A stretch of 64,000 nucleotides of DNA from Bacteroidota bacterium (GTDB lineage: Bacteria > Bacteroidota > Bacteroidia > Chitinophagales > Chitinophagaceae): contig CANGDH010000001.1 in NCBI GenBank assembly GCA_947452555.1, forward strand, positions 310,001-374,000, written 5' to 3'. The number at the start of each line of letters is the position of its first letter. The stretch's first letter is position 1. The notes under the pieces were generated by a model. That model was given only the letters and a program-made list of their open reading frames with translations. It had not been told where the DNA came from and searched no databases. Below are positions 7,236 to 16,318 of the stretch, piece after piece. The translations under genes and the position numbers were made by a program.

Positions 7236-8855
7236 TTAGTTTTTATTTTTTCTAACTTTAGATTTTTTGTATGATTGCGAAGCTATGTATTCTTGTGCAT
7301 ATTGAACTGCATTTGATGCATTTACAATTCCTCCAGTTTTGCAAATTGATAATAGGGTAGTCTTTGTAACTTTATCTTGTGGTATCCAACAGCTTTTTAA
7401 TAAAATATTTTTAACTTCTACTGCTGTTAATTGGGGAAAATAGGCTCTTATTATTCCGGCAATATGAGATACAATTGGAGCAGCCATACTAGTACCACTT
7501 AAATTACCATAACTATTATTAGGAGTAGTTGAATATATTTTATCTCCGGGACTCATTAAGTCAACTACTTTATTTCCATAATTGCTAAAATCAGTAAGAA
7601 GACCACCACTAACAATGGAGTCACTACTTGCTGCCACAGTAATTATATTGTTTGCTGTATCATTAAAAGTATCAGAAAAAGTAGAAGGAAATACAGACTT
7701 AGTATTTAAATCATATTTTTCATTCCCCGCTGAATGAATCAATAATACGTCCTTTGCGGCAGCATATCTAATAGCACTATCTACCCAAGCTTGTTCTGGT
7801 GAAAAAGATTTACCAAAGCTCATGTTAATAATTTTCGCTCCATTGTCAACTGCATAACGAATGCCCAAAGCAATGTCCTTATCGTATTCGTCACCATCAG
7901 GCACTGCCCTTATTCCCATTATACTAATGTAATTAGATAAGTTACTAGCTAATCCAGCAACATGTGTTCCATGCTTTGGGCTAGGCCCCATTATGTCATT
8001 ATTTCCATAGAATCGGTCGGAAAAATCAAAATAATTATCTTGCACAATTTGAGCTCGAATGGGAGAAGGTGCTAGCTCTTTTTCATTCTCCATTTTTTCT
8101 TTAGACTCTACATATTCATTTAAATCGGTCAAGATATCTTTCGCGCCCATTTCTTTATCGACCCCTAGTATATTTATTGTTTTTAAATAAACAATTTTAG
8201 CTTCTAATCCTATTCTGCCAAAAGGCTGATATCCTTCCAATTTTTCTACTTTAAAATTACTATCTGCAATTTCTTTGTATAGGGTAGTCATGACCCTGGA
8301 TAAAACATTCCTGCTCATTCTAATATATTGCAAATTGGCTCTTTCTTCCTCTGGAAAATCAATTTGATTAGCAGCAGCTAGCCAGTTTTGGTATTGTTTT
8401 TTTTCAGTTTTATTTAAGCTATTGGTGTCAATACTTTTGTTTTCGTAGAATGCTTTATAAGCATGATAAACTCTAGCTTTTTCGCTTGGTAGCTTGTTTA
8501 AATTTTGGCCATTTTCCCCTCCTAAAAAATTCCAGCCATGTATATCGTCCACATAGCCATTATGATCATCGTCAATATTATTGCCGGGAATTTCTTTTGT
8601 ATTTGTCCAAAGTGATGATTTGATGTCTTTATGATTCGTGTCAATTCCTCCATCAAGTATGGCAATAATAATTGGAGTGGGTGCTTGCGGTAATAAATTT
8701 AAAAGTTGTTGTGCATTAGCTAAACTAATTCCATGAATAGTATCTGACTTCCAGTCCTTCCATTGCCAATTTTTTAATGATTGACTATACGAAAAACTAG
8801 TTCCAATAATCAATAGGATAAGAATGAAAAATATTTTATGCCTAACAAACAACAT
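7236..8855 (-). CDS. Secreted S8 (subtilisin-like) serine protease
   Basis: After a signal peptide (FFILILLIIGTSFSYSQ) the chain carries the S8 triad: Asp in IAILDGGID (about residue 67 from the ATG used here), His in KHGTHVAGLAS (about 297) and Ser in LSGTSMAAPIVSHIAG (about 456). The Asp-His spacing of roughly 230 residues is far above the few tens usual in subtilisins and includes a charged helical insert (KTEKKQYQNWLAAANQIDF). The ORF track begins at a TTG at 8867. I use the ATG at 8855, which leaves TAA-T-ATG after the aldehyde dehydrogenase. The basic tail (YKKSKVRKNKN) shows no obvious sorting domain. It probably acts outside the cytoplasm. Confidence 0.9.
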   Translation of the reverse strand: MLFVRHKIFFILILLIIGTSFSYSQSLKNWQWKDWKSDTIHGISLANAQQLLNLLPQAPTPIIIAILDGGIDTNHKDIKSSLWTNTKEIPGNNIDDDHNGYVDDIHGWNFLGGENGQNLNKLPSEKARVYHAYKAFYENKSIDTNSLNKTEKKQYQNWLAAANQIDFPEEERANLQYIRMSRNVLSRVMTTLYKEIADSNFKVEKLEGYQPFGRIGLEAKIVYLKTINILGVDKEMGAKDILTDLNEYVESKEKMENEKELAPSPIRAQIVQDNYFDFSDRFYGNNDIMGPSPKHGTHVAGLASNLSNYISIMGIRAVPDGDEYDKDIALGIRYAVDNGAKIINMSFGKSFSPEQAWVDSAIRYAAAKDVLLIHSAGNEKYDLNTKSVFPSTFSDTFNDTANNIITVAASSDSIVSGGLLTDFSNYGNKVVDLMSPGDKIYSTTPNNSYGNLSGTSMAAPIVSHIAGIIRAYFPQLTAVEVKNILLKSCWIPQDKVTKTTLLSICKTGGIVNASNAVQYAQEYIASQSYKKSKVRKNKN

Positions 8856-8856
8856 A

Positions 8857-10380
8857 TTATAAATCAAATTTAATGCCCTGTGCTAATGGTAAACTATTAC
8901 TCCAGTTAATAGTATTTGTTTGTCTGCGCATATAAGCTTTCCAAGCATCACTTCCACTTTCTCTACCACCACCTGTCTCTTTTTCACCACCAAATGCTCC
9001 CCCAATTTCTGCACCACTGGTGCCAATATTTACATTGGCAATACCACAATCGCTTCCTTTTTGTGATAAGAATAATTCAGACTCTCTCATATTTAAAGTC
9101 ATGATGGCAGAAGACAAACCTTGTGGTACTCCATTTTGTATAGCTATTGCTTCTCCTAATGTTTTATATTTCATTACATATAAGATAGGCGCGAAGGTTT
9201 CGTGTTGGACTATTTTGTAATGTGGTAATGCAGCTGCAATGCATGGTTTTACATAACATCCGCTTTCATACCCATTACCTTCTAAAACACCACCTTCTAC
9301 TAAGAAAGTTCCACCTTCTTTCTTACAGGCTTCGATTGATTTTAGATACATTTCAACAGCCGATTTATCTATTAATGGACCCATATGATTATTTACATCT
9401 AATGGATCTCCAATTTTTATTTGTTGATATGCTTTAACTAATTTGGTAACAAAACTATCATATACTTTTTCATGAATAATTAAACGTCTTGTACTAGTAC
9501 ACCTTTGACCAGCAGTGCCAACAGCTCCAAATACTGCACCAATCAATGACATGTCTAAGTCGGCATGTTCTGAAATTATGATGGCATTATTACCTCCTAA
9601 TTCTAAAATTGTTTTACCTAATCTTGCAGCTACTGCCGAATTTAATTCTTTACCCATTCTTGTAGATCCTGTTGCAGAAACTAATGGTATACGTGTGTCA
9701 TGGCTCATCCATTCTCCCACTTCACGTCCACCTTGAATTAAATTATTCACGCCCTCCGGAACATTATTTGCTGCAAATACTTTTGCTACAATATTTTGAA
9801 TTGCATTTCCACACAAAGGTGTTTTTTCGCTAGGCTTCCACACTGTTACGTTTCCACATACCCAAGCCAATGCAGCATTCCAACTCCATACTGCAACAGG
9901 GAAATTAAATGCAGAAATAATACCCACAATTCCCATTGGGTGCCATTGCTCATACATTCTATGAGAAGGTCTTTCGCTATGCATTGTTAAACCATATAAC
10001 TGTCTTGATAATCCTACTGCGAAATCACATATGTCAATCATCTCTTGTACTTCTCCTAAACCTTCTTGTAAACTTTTTCCCATTTCATAGCTTACTAACT
10101 GTCCCAAAGCATGTTTTTCTATTCTTAATGCTTCACCTAATTGTCTTACAACGTCACCTCTTTTTGGAGCTGGCCAATTACGCCATTCTAAAAAAGCGAT
10201 TTGTGCAGTTTGCATTAAAGCTTCGTAAGCAGCTTTGTCAGTATTTGTAACAGCACCTATCAAATTTGTATCTACAGGAGAGAATGATAAGTTTAATTCG
10301 CCAGAAGATTTAATCCAAATATTTCCTGTTGAAGTCCCTTCATTCTCTTTTTGTAATTGTAATTGTTGTAAAAATTTCAT
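8857..10380 (-). CDS. ALDH7-type aldehyde dehydrogenase (alpha-aminoadipic semialdehyde dehydrogenase-like)
   Basis: The 507-residue protein has the ALDH fold motifs: ISAFNFPVAVWSWN, WKPSEKTPL, the general-base Glu in LELGGNNAIII and the nucleophile Cys in GQRCTSTRRLI. The LELGGNNA form and the SGAEIGGAFGGEKETGGGRE C-terminal stretch are typical of the ALDH7/antiquitin family. That family oxidises alpha-aminoadipic semialdehyde in lysine breakdown, or betaine aldehyde, with NAD. Substrate choice is inferred from the family only, because no other lysine-catabolism genes are nearby. It heads a leftward unit with the subtilase and dinB genes, spaced by only one or two bases. Confidence 0.9.
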   Translation of the reverse strand: MKFLQQLQLQKENEGTSTGNIWIKSSGELNLSFSPVDTNLIGAVTNTDKAAYEALMQTAQIAFLEWRNWPAPKRGDVVRQLGEALRIEKHALGQLVSYEMGKSLQEGLGEVQEMIDICDFAVGLSRQLYGLTMHSERPSHRMYEQWHPMGIVGIISAFNFPVAVWSWNAALAWVCGNVTVWKPSEKTPLCGNAIQNIVAKVFAANNVPEGVNNLIQGGREVGEWMSHDTRIPLVSATGSTRMGKELNSAVAARLGKTILELGGNNAIIISEHADLDMSLIGAVFGAVGTAGQRCTSTRRLIIHEKVYDSFVTKLVKAYQQIKIGDPLDVNNHMGPLIDKSAVEMYLKSIEACKKEGGTFLVEGGVLEGNGYESGCYVKPCIAAALPHYKIVQHETFAPILYVMKYKTLGEAIAIQNGVPQGLSSAIMTLNMRESELFLSQKGSDCGIANVNIGTSGAEIGGAFGGEKETGGGRESGSDAWKAYMRRQTNTINWSNSLPLAQGIKFDL

Positions 10381-10405
10381 TTGAATTATTTATATTTTCT
10401 TTTAA

Positions 10406-10894
10406 TTATTTTTTAATCTTCTCTATCAAATTTGTTGTTGAAAATCCCTCAACCATATTATTAATTATGACTTTTCCACCTGATGCAATCACTTCTTTTG
10501 CACCTACAATTTGTTCTAAAGTATAATCGCCACCTTTTACTAATACGTTAGGCAATAATTCAGTTATAAGCTCAAGTGGGGTGTCTTCTTCAAATACTAC
10601 TACAGCATCAACTAAAACTAAATTAGCAATTATAATTGCTCGGCTTTTGGTGTTATTAATTGGCCTCTCAGGACCTTTAAGCCTTTTCACACTTGCGTCA
10701 CTATTTAAACCTACAATTAAATAATCTGCTTCTTTAGCAGCTTGCCCAAGTGAAAATATATGACCAGGATGTAAAATATCAAAACAACCATTTGTGAATG
10801 AAACAGTTTTTCCAAGTACTTTCCAAGAAGCAATAATTGATTTAGCTTCCTTCACTGTCATTATTTTTTTTGCTATTGCATCTATTTGACGCAT
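10406..10894 (-). CDS. rfaE2: D-glycero-beta-D-manno-heptose 1-phosphate adenylyltransferase (RfaE2/HldE C-terminal type)
   Basis: The 162-residue nucleotidyltransferase has TNGCFDILHPGHIFSLGQAA (HxGH motif), then LIVGLNSDASVKRLKGPERPI and a KGGDYTLEQIVGA segment, all characteristic of RfaE domain II. It makes ADP-heptose for lipopolysaccharide core. In E. coli this is half of the HldE fusion. Here it stands alone, and the kinase half is not in the window. Its ATG lies one base after the stop of the upstream membrane-protein gene (TAA-T-ATG), so the two are coupled, which fits a shared envelope role. A second possible ATG lies at MTVKEA, 11 codons in. Confidence 0.9.
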   Translation of the reverse strand: MRQIDAIAKKIMTVKEAKSIIASWKVLGKTVSFTNGCFDILHPGHIFSLGQAAKEADYLIVGLNSDASVKRLKGPERPINNTKSRAIIIANLVLVDAVVVFEEDTPLELITELLPNVLVKGGDYTLEQIVGAKEVIASGGKVIINNMVEGFSTTNLIEKIKK

Positions 10895-10895
10895 A

Positions 10896-11879
10896 TTATT
10901 TTTTTTGTCTGTTTATAATTGGTAAAATAATTAAACTTAAACCTCCAAGTACCAACACAATTAAAAATTGTGAAAACCATTGTAAAGTTCCATTTGCCAA
11001 TCCTAAGGTATAGTCTACGCCATTTAACTCTAATACTTTAGCCATGAAATATGCATATGCGCCAATTCCTCCAGGAGTCAATATCATTCCAATACTGGCA
11101 TAGGCTAAACAACTGATAGCTGTTGCGAAAGAACTTCCTGTTCCTTCGGTTCCATAAAGGCCAATAAATGTGGCTAATAAATACATAAACCAAATTCCGA
11201 ATGAGTATAAGAAAAACAAATTATGTTTTTTAAGTTTTGATGCGCTTATAACGCCTTCCCAAATTCCAGCTAAAATATGTTTAAAGCCATCTATTGCTTT
11301 TTTTAGTTTACTCCTGAAAATATAAATAAGAATTCCAGCTACAATAATAATTGCCACAATCCCAATAAAAATGTAATTACGATTACTATGATCAACTGGC
11401 CCTTGTGCAGTGTGAGATTGTAATTGATGCCAACCTGCTTGTATTACATTGAATTGTAAGGTTAGAGCCAACAAAAAAATTAAACCAAGGCTAACAACAT
11501 CAAAAGCACGTTCAGCAACAATAGTACCAACTATTTTTTCTGCTGGTACTTTTTCATATTTTGAGAGCAAGGTACATTTCAAAACCTCCCCTAATCTTGG
11601 TATAGCTAAGTTGGCTAAATAGCCTATGAGAACTGCTAAAAAGGTATTCCAAATAGAGGGTTTATAACCTAATGGTTCCATAATCAACCTCCATCTTAAA
11701 GCCCTTAGGAAATGTGAAAATCCTAGAATTACGAATACTGGGATAATAATCCAAAACTTAGAATGTTTTAAAGCAATCTTAAATTTATCCCATTCATTTG
11801 AGGGTATTTGGTGTAAACTCCACCAAATCAGTAATATACCAATTAAGAAAAAGACTCCAATTTTTAAGAATTTACCCAT
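10896..11879 (-). CDS. Lysylphosphatidylglycerol synthase TM-region/UPF0104 flippase-like membrane protein
   Basis: The 327-residue protein has about eight membrane helices and the family markers FSHFLRALRWRLIMEPLGY, IPRLGEVLKCTLLSKYEKVP and PGGIGAYAYFMA near the C-terminus. These match the stand-alone membrane domain found in MprF and in UPF0104/YbhN proteins, thought to move or shield lipids. It lacks the lysyltransferase domain of MprF. It is upstream of and coupled to rfaE2, suggesting envelope lipid or polysaccharide work. The transported substrate is unknown. Confidence 0.83.
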   Translation of the reverse strand: MGKFLKIGVFFLIGILLIWWSLHQIPSNEWDKFKIALKHSKFWIIIPVFVILGFSHFLRALRWRLIMEPLGYKPSIWNTFLAVLIGYLANLAIPRLGEVLKCTLLSKYEKVPAEKIVGTIVAERAFDVVSLGLIFLLALTLQFNVIQAGWHQLQSHTAQGPVDHSNRNYIFIGIVAIIIVAGILIYIFRSKLKKAIDGFKHILAGIWEGVISASKLKKHNLFFLYSFGIWFMYLLATFIGLYGTEGTGSSFATAISCLAYASIGMILTPGGIGAYAYFMAKVLELNGVDYTLGLANGTLQWFSQFLIVLVLGGLSLIILPIINRQKK

Positions 11880-11996
11880 TTTGAGCGATTATTTAGGTCG
11901 CCTTGCAATTTACGACCAATTGTTAATATAATAGGAGTAGGTTGGTTGATATTTATTCCCTGTGCTTGGGGGTTTCATAAAGTCCTTGTTTTAACG

Positions 11997-12004
11997 TACC
12001 TTTG
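11997..12004 (+). promoter_or_regulatory. -7 promoter element upstream of the GlgA-like gene
   Basis: TACCTTTG matches TAnnTTTG and lies 36 bases before the ATG at 12041. I see no clean TTG at -33 spacing. Confidence 0.5.
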
Positions 12005-12040
12005 CAGACTCAAAGTCGGTTCTGAGTTAAACTTTATAGA

Positions 12041-12859
12041 ATGTCTGAAAAAAAACGAATCTTATACATCGCCACTGAAATGTCGCCTTATTTAGAGTTG
12101 ACAGAATTTGCGGAGGTAATTAATAAGCTCGCAATTAAAAGTAATGATAGCGGATTAGAAGTTCGCTGCATTATGCCAAGATTTGGAGTAATTAACGAAC
12201 GTAGACATCGTTTACACGAAGTAGTTCGTCTTTCTGGAATCAATGTTCAAGTTGACAGCGACGATTATCCATTACAAATTAAAGTAGCTTCTTTACCAAA
12301 TGCACGATTACAGGTGTATTTCTTAGAAAACGAAGACTTTTTTAAACGTAAGCATATTTTTCATGATGAAAATGAAACTTGGTTTGACGACAATGTCATG
12401 AGAACCGTATTTTTCTGTAGAGGCGCTTTAGAAACCGTTAAGAAATTTGGATGGCCTCCAGACATTATTCATTGTAGTGGATGGATGACAGGCCTGATTC
12501 CAGCATATATTAAAACTGCTTTTAAGAAAGAGCCTGTTTTTTCTAATTCTAAAGTGGTATTCACTATTGGTGCAAATACTTTTGAAGAAAAATTAGATAA
12601 GGATTTTATGTCTAAAGCATTGATCAATGCTAATATTAAAGAGAAAGAATTAGAGCCATTTAAAGAATTAACTAACACTGCTTTATTTAGAGGAGGTGCT
12701 TCATATGCAGACGCTATCACTTTTGGTTCTGATATAATTGACAAAAAATTAATTTCAGAATTTTCAGAGGTGAAAGGAAAGAAAGTGGTTCCATTCAATG
12801 GATGGGATTCCGATTTAACAGAGTATTTAGATTTATACAACGAACTTGCAGGCAAGTAA
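12041..12859 (+). CDS. Degenerate glycogen/starch-synthase N-terminal-domain protein
   Basis: The 272-residue protein resembles only the N-terminal Rossmann half of GT5 glycogen synthase: RILYIATEMSPYLELTEFAE, VRCIMPRFGVI, PDIIHCSGWMTGLIPAYIK and a late GGASYADAITFGS. The KxGGL ADP-glucose motif, present in the true GlgA of this window as KAGGLGDVVGALP, is replaced by LELTEFAEVINKLA. The whole C-terminal GT-B domain is absent, with a clean stop. It is therefore unlikely to be an active synthase. I recall such proteins as a conserved Bacteroidota group next to a DUF4270 gene, as here 16 bp downstream. Its role is unknown, possibly carbohydrate sensing. Confidence 0.8.
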   Translation: MSEKKRILYIATEMSPYLELTEFAEVINKLAIKSNDSGLEVRCIMPRFGVINERRHRLHEVVRLSGINVQVDSDDYPLQIKVASLPNARLQVYFLENEDFFKRKHIFHDENETWFDDNVMRTVFFCRGALETVKKFGWPPDIIHCSGWMTGLIPAYIKTAFKKEPVFSNSKVVFTIGANTFEEKLDKDFMSKALINANIKEKELEPFKELTNTALFRGGASYADAITFGSDIIDKKLISEFSEVKGKKVVPFNGWDSDLTEYLDLYNELAGK

Positions 12860-12874
12860 AGATAAAATCAATTC

Positions 12875-14362
12875 ATGGCATCAAACATTACAGTTAAGAG
12901 ATTCTCTTTTTCTATTTTAATATTAACTATTCTATTTTCGGCATGTACTAGAGTAAGTTCTTCTGAGCTTGGTCTTGGTTTATTACCTTCAATGGATGCG
13001 ATCAATACAAAAGACACTATTATCGACGTTGAGGCAGAAACTGTTGACATGTTAGATAGCGTTAAGGTATATGGCAATGACGACCATATTTTAGGAGAGA
13101 TTACGAATGATCCAATTTTCGGTAAGACAAAAGCTACTATGTTTTTTCAATTAGTACCTCAATATTTTCCATTCTATATCCCAGGAACAAGAGATAGTAT
13201 TATAGTTGATTCTGCTGTATTAGTTTTAAAATACAACGGATTTTACGGAGACTCTTCTGTCCCAGTAAAAATCAATGTAAATCAAGTAGATCCAACCACG
13301 CCTTTAGACATAAAACAATATTATTCGGCTAATTACCCAGATGCCTATGGCATTAAAGCCGGATCTGCCTTAGGTAATCCTGTTACAGTGGACTTAGCTA
13401 GAGTGGGAGATTCAGTTATTAATAGATACGAAAAAGCGAAGGATCAAATTCGTTTTAGATTATATGATCGAATTGCGAATCAGTTTATTAAAGTTTTTGA
13501 TTCCAATACTGCTTACCATAATGATACAACCTTAAGGGCTTATTTCCCTGGCTTTGCATTGTCAATTGACCCAACAGCTAATAAGAATGTATTATTAAAA
13601 ATCAATTTAGCAGATACAAATACAAAGTTGGCTTTATATTACAAATCTAATTACACTCCATTAGGTGCAACCGGAGTGAAGGATACTACAGTTGCTTATT
13701 TAAAATTCAGCTTAATCAGTAATGGGGATGCTAATTTTATTAAGCGTGACAGAACAGGTTCTGAATTAGCAAAGCATTTAGGTAAAGGCAAAGATTCTTT
13801 GGTTTATATTCAAACAAGCCCTGGTACTTCTGTTAAAATCAAAATTCCAGGTTTAAGAACTTTCGCCAATAAATTAATACACCGAGCTGAATTAATTACA
13901 GAGCAGGTTCCTGACGATGCTAGGATTACTGGTCTGGAAACGCAAATGCTGCCTCCTAAATATTTATTCTTAGGAGCGTATGATTCTACAAATAAGGTTT
14001 TTAGAACAGTACCCAATGATTATCAAACTGCTGCAAATACAGAACTTTTTGCAAGATTCGGTGGTTATTTAACCTATAAAGCACTAAACGGATATGACAA
14101 AGTAGCTAGCTATAATTTCAATATTACTCGTTATGTTCAAGGCGTAATTTCTAGAACAGATTCTTTATTCGATTTAAGAATGTATGCACCAGTAAATGAC
14201 TCTGTGATTTACGTTCCTCCTTATCCTTATAATAAGACTTCAAGTACAGAGTATTTAGGTACATCTTTGGGAAATCAGCCTGCATATGGTAGAGTTCGTT
14301 TAGGCGGAGGTTCTCATTCTAAGTTTAAAATGAGATTACGAATCTATTATTCTGACTTATAA
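12875..14362 (+). CDS. DUF4270 family lipoprotein
   Basis: The 495-residue protein has a lipoprotein signal (ILILTILFSACTRVS, with the lipobox Cys at about residue 24), so it is membrane-anchored outside the cytoplasm. The body is beta-rich, with DSAVLVLKYNGFYGDSS early, and ends with the family-typical SHSKFKMRLRIYYSDL. DUF4270 proteins occur widely in Bacteroidota and their function is not established. It follows the GlgA-like gene by 16 bp on the same strand and is probably co-transcribed with it. Confidence 0.85.
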   Translation: MASNITVKRFSFSILILTILFSACTRVSSSELGLGLLPSMDAINTKDTIIDVEAETVDMLDSVKVYGNDDHILGEITNDPIFGKTKATMFFQLVPQYFPFYIPGTRDSIIVDSAVLVLKYNGFYGDSSVPVKINVNQVDPTTPLDIKQYYSANYPDAYGIKAGSALGNPVTVDLARVGDSVINRYEKAKDQIRFRLYDRIANQFIKVFDSNTAYHNDTTLRAYFPGFALSIDPTANKNVLLKINLADTNTKLALYYKSNYTPLGATGVKDTTVAYLKFSLISNGDANFIKRDRTGSELAKHLGKGKDSLVYIQTSPGTSVKIKIPGLRTFANKLIHRAELITEQVPDDARITGLETQMLPPKYLFLGAYDSTNKVFRTVPNDYQTAANTELFARFGGYLTYKALNGYDKVASYNFNITRYVQGVISRTDSLFDLRMYAPVNDSVIYVPPYPYNKTSSTEYLGTSLGNQPAYGRVRLGGGSHSKFKMRLRIYYSDL

Positions 14363-14379
14363 TCATTAGGATTAATTAA

Positions 14380-14387
14380 TATATTTG
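14380..14387 (+). promoter_or_regulatory. -7 promoter element for metK
   Basis: TATATTTG matches TAnnTTTG, 31 bases before the metK ATG and 18 bases after the DUF4270 stop. Confidence 0.5.
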
Positions 14388-14417
14388 CAAAATACTATTC
14401 AATCTAAATAATACAAT

Positions 14418-15671
14418 ATGCCTTATTTATTTACTTCAGAGAGTGTTTCTGAGGGACATCCAGACAAAGTAGCGGATCAGATTTCTGACGCTTTAATTGA
14501 CAATTTTTTAGCGTTTGACCCACAGTCAAAAGTGGCATGTGAAACTTTAGTAACAACAGGTCAAGTAATATTGGCAGGTGAGGTGAAATCTAAAGCGTAT
14601 TTAGATGTGCAAGAAATTGCACGTGGTGTAATTCGTAAGATTGGATATACAAAGAGTGAATATATGTTTGAGGCGAATAGCTGCGGAATTTTAAGCGCTA
14701 TCCACGAACAATCTGCTGATATTAATCAAGGGGTGGACAGAAAGAAAAAAGAAGAGCAAGGTGCAGGTGACCAAGGTATGATGTTTGGTTATGCAAGTAA
14801 CGAAACAGAAGACTATATGCCATTAGCATTGGACTTAGCACATAAAATTTTAATTGAATTAGCTGCTTTAAGAAGAGAGAACAAAGCCATTAAATATTTA
14901 CGACCTGACGCAAAATCTCAAGTTACATTAGAGTACAACGACAATAACGAGCCAGTAAGAATTGACGCTATTGTGGTGTCTACTCAACATGATGATTTTG
15001 ATAAAGAAGGCAAGATGTTGGAGAAGATCAAAAAAGACATCGTTGAAATTTTAATTCCAAGAGTTAAAGCAAAATATAAGAAATACGGCAAGTTGTTTAA
15101 TAAGGACATTAAGTATCATATTAATCCAACAGGTAAGTTTGTAATTGGTGGACCACATGGTGACACTGGTTTAACTGGTCGTAAAATTATTGTGGACACT
15201 TATGGTGGAAAAGGTGCACACGGTGGTGGTGCTTTCTCTGGAAAAGATCCAAGTAAAGTGGACCGTTCTGCTGCTTATGCAACAAGACATATTGCCAAGA
15301 ACTTAGTAGCTGCAGGTGTTGCGAGTGAAGTATTAGTACAAGTATCTTACGCGATTGGGGTAGCTAAACCAACTTCCATTAACGTGAACACATACGGTAC
15401 TGCAAAAGTTAAATTAATAGACGGACAAATAGGTAAATTAGTAGAATCAATTTTTGATCTACGTCCTTACTTTATTGAGCAACGTTTAAAATTGAGAACT
15501 CCAATGTATAGTGAGACTGCTGCTTACGGACATATGGGCCGTAAGAATGAAACAGTTACTAAAACATTTACAACCCCAGACGGTAAAACAAAAACTATGA
15601 AAGTAGAATTGTTTACTTGGGAGAAATTAGATTATGTAACAAAAGTTAAAAAAGCTTTTGGTTTAAAATAG
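14418..15671 (+). CDS. metK: S-adenosylmethionine synthase
   Basis: The 417-residue protein begins [20 protein letters not shown]. It has the MAT signatures [12 protein letters not shown] and [18 protein letters not shown] and a central [20 protein letters not shown]. It makes SAM from methionine and ATP in the cytoplasm. Its length is slightly above the 380-400 of many bacteria, with extra C-terminal residues ([20 protein letters not shown]) as in other Bacteroidota. It has its own promoter and a strong terminator. No SAM-riboswitch-sized leader is present. Confidence 0.97.
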   Translation: MPYLFTSESVSEGHPDKVADQISDALIDNFLAFDPQSKVACETLVTTGQVILAGEVKSKAYLDVQEIARGVIRKIGYTKSEYMFEANSCGILSAIHEQSADINQGVDRKKKEEQGAGDQGMMFGYASNETEDYMPLALDLAHKILIELAALRRENKAIKYLRPDAKSQVTLEYNDNNEPVRIDAIVVSTQHDDFDKEGKMLEKIKKDIVEILIPRVKAKYKKYGKLFNKDIKYHINPTGKFVIGGPHGDTGLTGRKIIVDTYGGKGAHGGGAFSGKDPSKVDRSAAYATRHIAKNLVAAGVASEVLVQVSYAIGVAKPTSINVNTYGTAKVKLIDGQIGKLVESIFDLRPYFIEQRLKLRTPMYSETAAYGHMGRKNETVTKTFTTPDGKTKTMKVELFTWEKLDYVTKVKKAFGLK

Positions 15672-15684
15672 TTGATTAATTTTC

Positions 15685-15718
15685 AAAAGCCCGCCCTGGA
15701 AACAGCGGCGGGTTTTTT
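15685..15718 (+). terminator. Intrinsic terminator after metK
   Basis: GCCCGCC, an 11-base loop, GGCGGGT then TTTTT, starting 14 bases after the metK stop. Confidence 0.85.
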
Positions 15719-15754
15719 ATTTACCTCGCTTGAGTGTTGTTAAATCCTATGATA

Positions 15755-16318
15755 ATGGAAAATGAAATAAATCCCTGGAAAACATTAAGTGGTGTTTTGA
15801 AATATGACAATCCATGGATAAGCTTGACAGAGTATAATGTAATTACGCCTGCTGGAACAGAAGGAATTTATGGAAAAGTACATTTCAAAAATATTGCGAT
15901 TGGGGTAATTGCAGTTGACGCGGAAGACAATATTTATTTAGTTGGACAATACAGATTCCCATTAGACTTATACAGTTGGGAGATTCCGGAAGGGGGGTGC
16001 CCAGAAGGAACTGACTGGCTTGAATCGGCTAAAAGAGAACTAAAAGAAGAGACAGGTTTTGAAGCCGGAACGTGGATGGAAATTTTAAAAATGCATGTTT
16101 CTAATTCCGTTTCTGATGAATTTGCAGTAGTATACGTAGCAAGAGATTTAGTTGAAGGACAAGCAACTCCAGAGGATACTGAGCAGTTAGCAATTAAAAA
16201 AATTCCATTTAAACAAGCGGTTCAATGGGTCATGGAAGGAAAAATTACTGATTCCATATCGGTTGCTGCTATCTTAAAATGGAATGCCATAACTTTGAGC
16301 CATGCAGGAGAGAAATAA
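15755..16318 (+). CDS. Nudix hydrolase, ADP-ribose pyrophosphatase-like
   Basis: The protein (188 residues from the chosen ATG) contains a Nudix box, EGGCPEGTDWLESAKRELKE followed by ETGF. The first box Glu (GX5E) is replaced by Thr while the metal-binding RELKEE core is intact. The YLVGQYRFPLDLYSWEIPEG lead-in is typical of ADP-sugar or ADP-ribose pyrophosphatases. The ORF track starts at a GTG at 15734. I prefer the ATG at 15755 (MENEINPW), with another ATG at 15749. Its 3' end overlaps the rlmB start by 17 bases, so the two genes are coupled. Confidence 0.85.
   Translation: MENEINPWKTLSGVLKYDNPWISLTEYNVITPAGTEGIYGKVHFKNIAIGVIAVDAEDNIYLVGQYRFPLDLYSWEIPEGGCPEGTDWLESAKRELKEETGFEAGTWMEILKMHVSNSVSDEFAVVYVARDLVEGQATPEDTEQLAIKKIPFKQAVQWVMEGKITDSISVAAILKWNAITLSHAGEK

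Noticed and set aside
12041-12859. A frameshifted or truncated normal glgA
   Set aside because: The donor-binding motif is itself replaced, the stop is clean, and the following gene is an unrelated lipoprotein with no trace of a GT-B C-terminal half in any frame.
14363-14417. SAM riboswitch ahead of metK
   Set aside because: The gap is only 55 bases and the likely transcript start leaves about 25 bases of leader, too short for a known SAM riboswitch.
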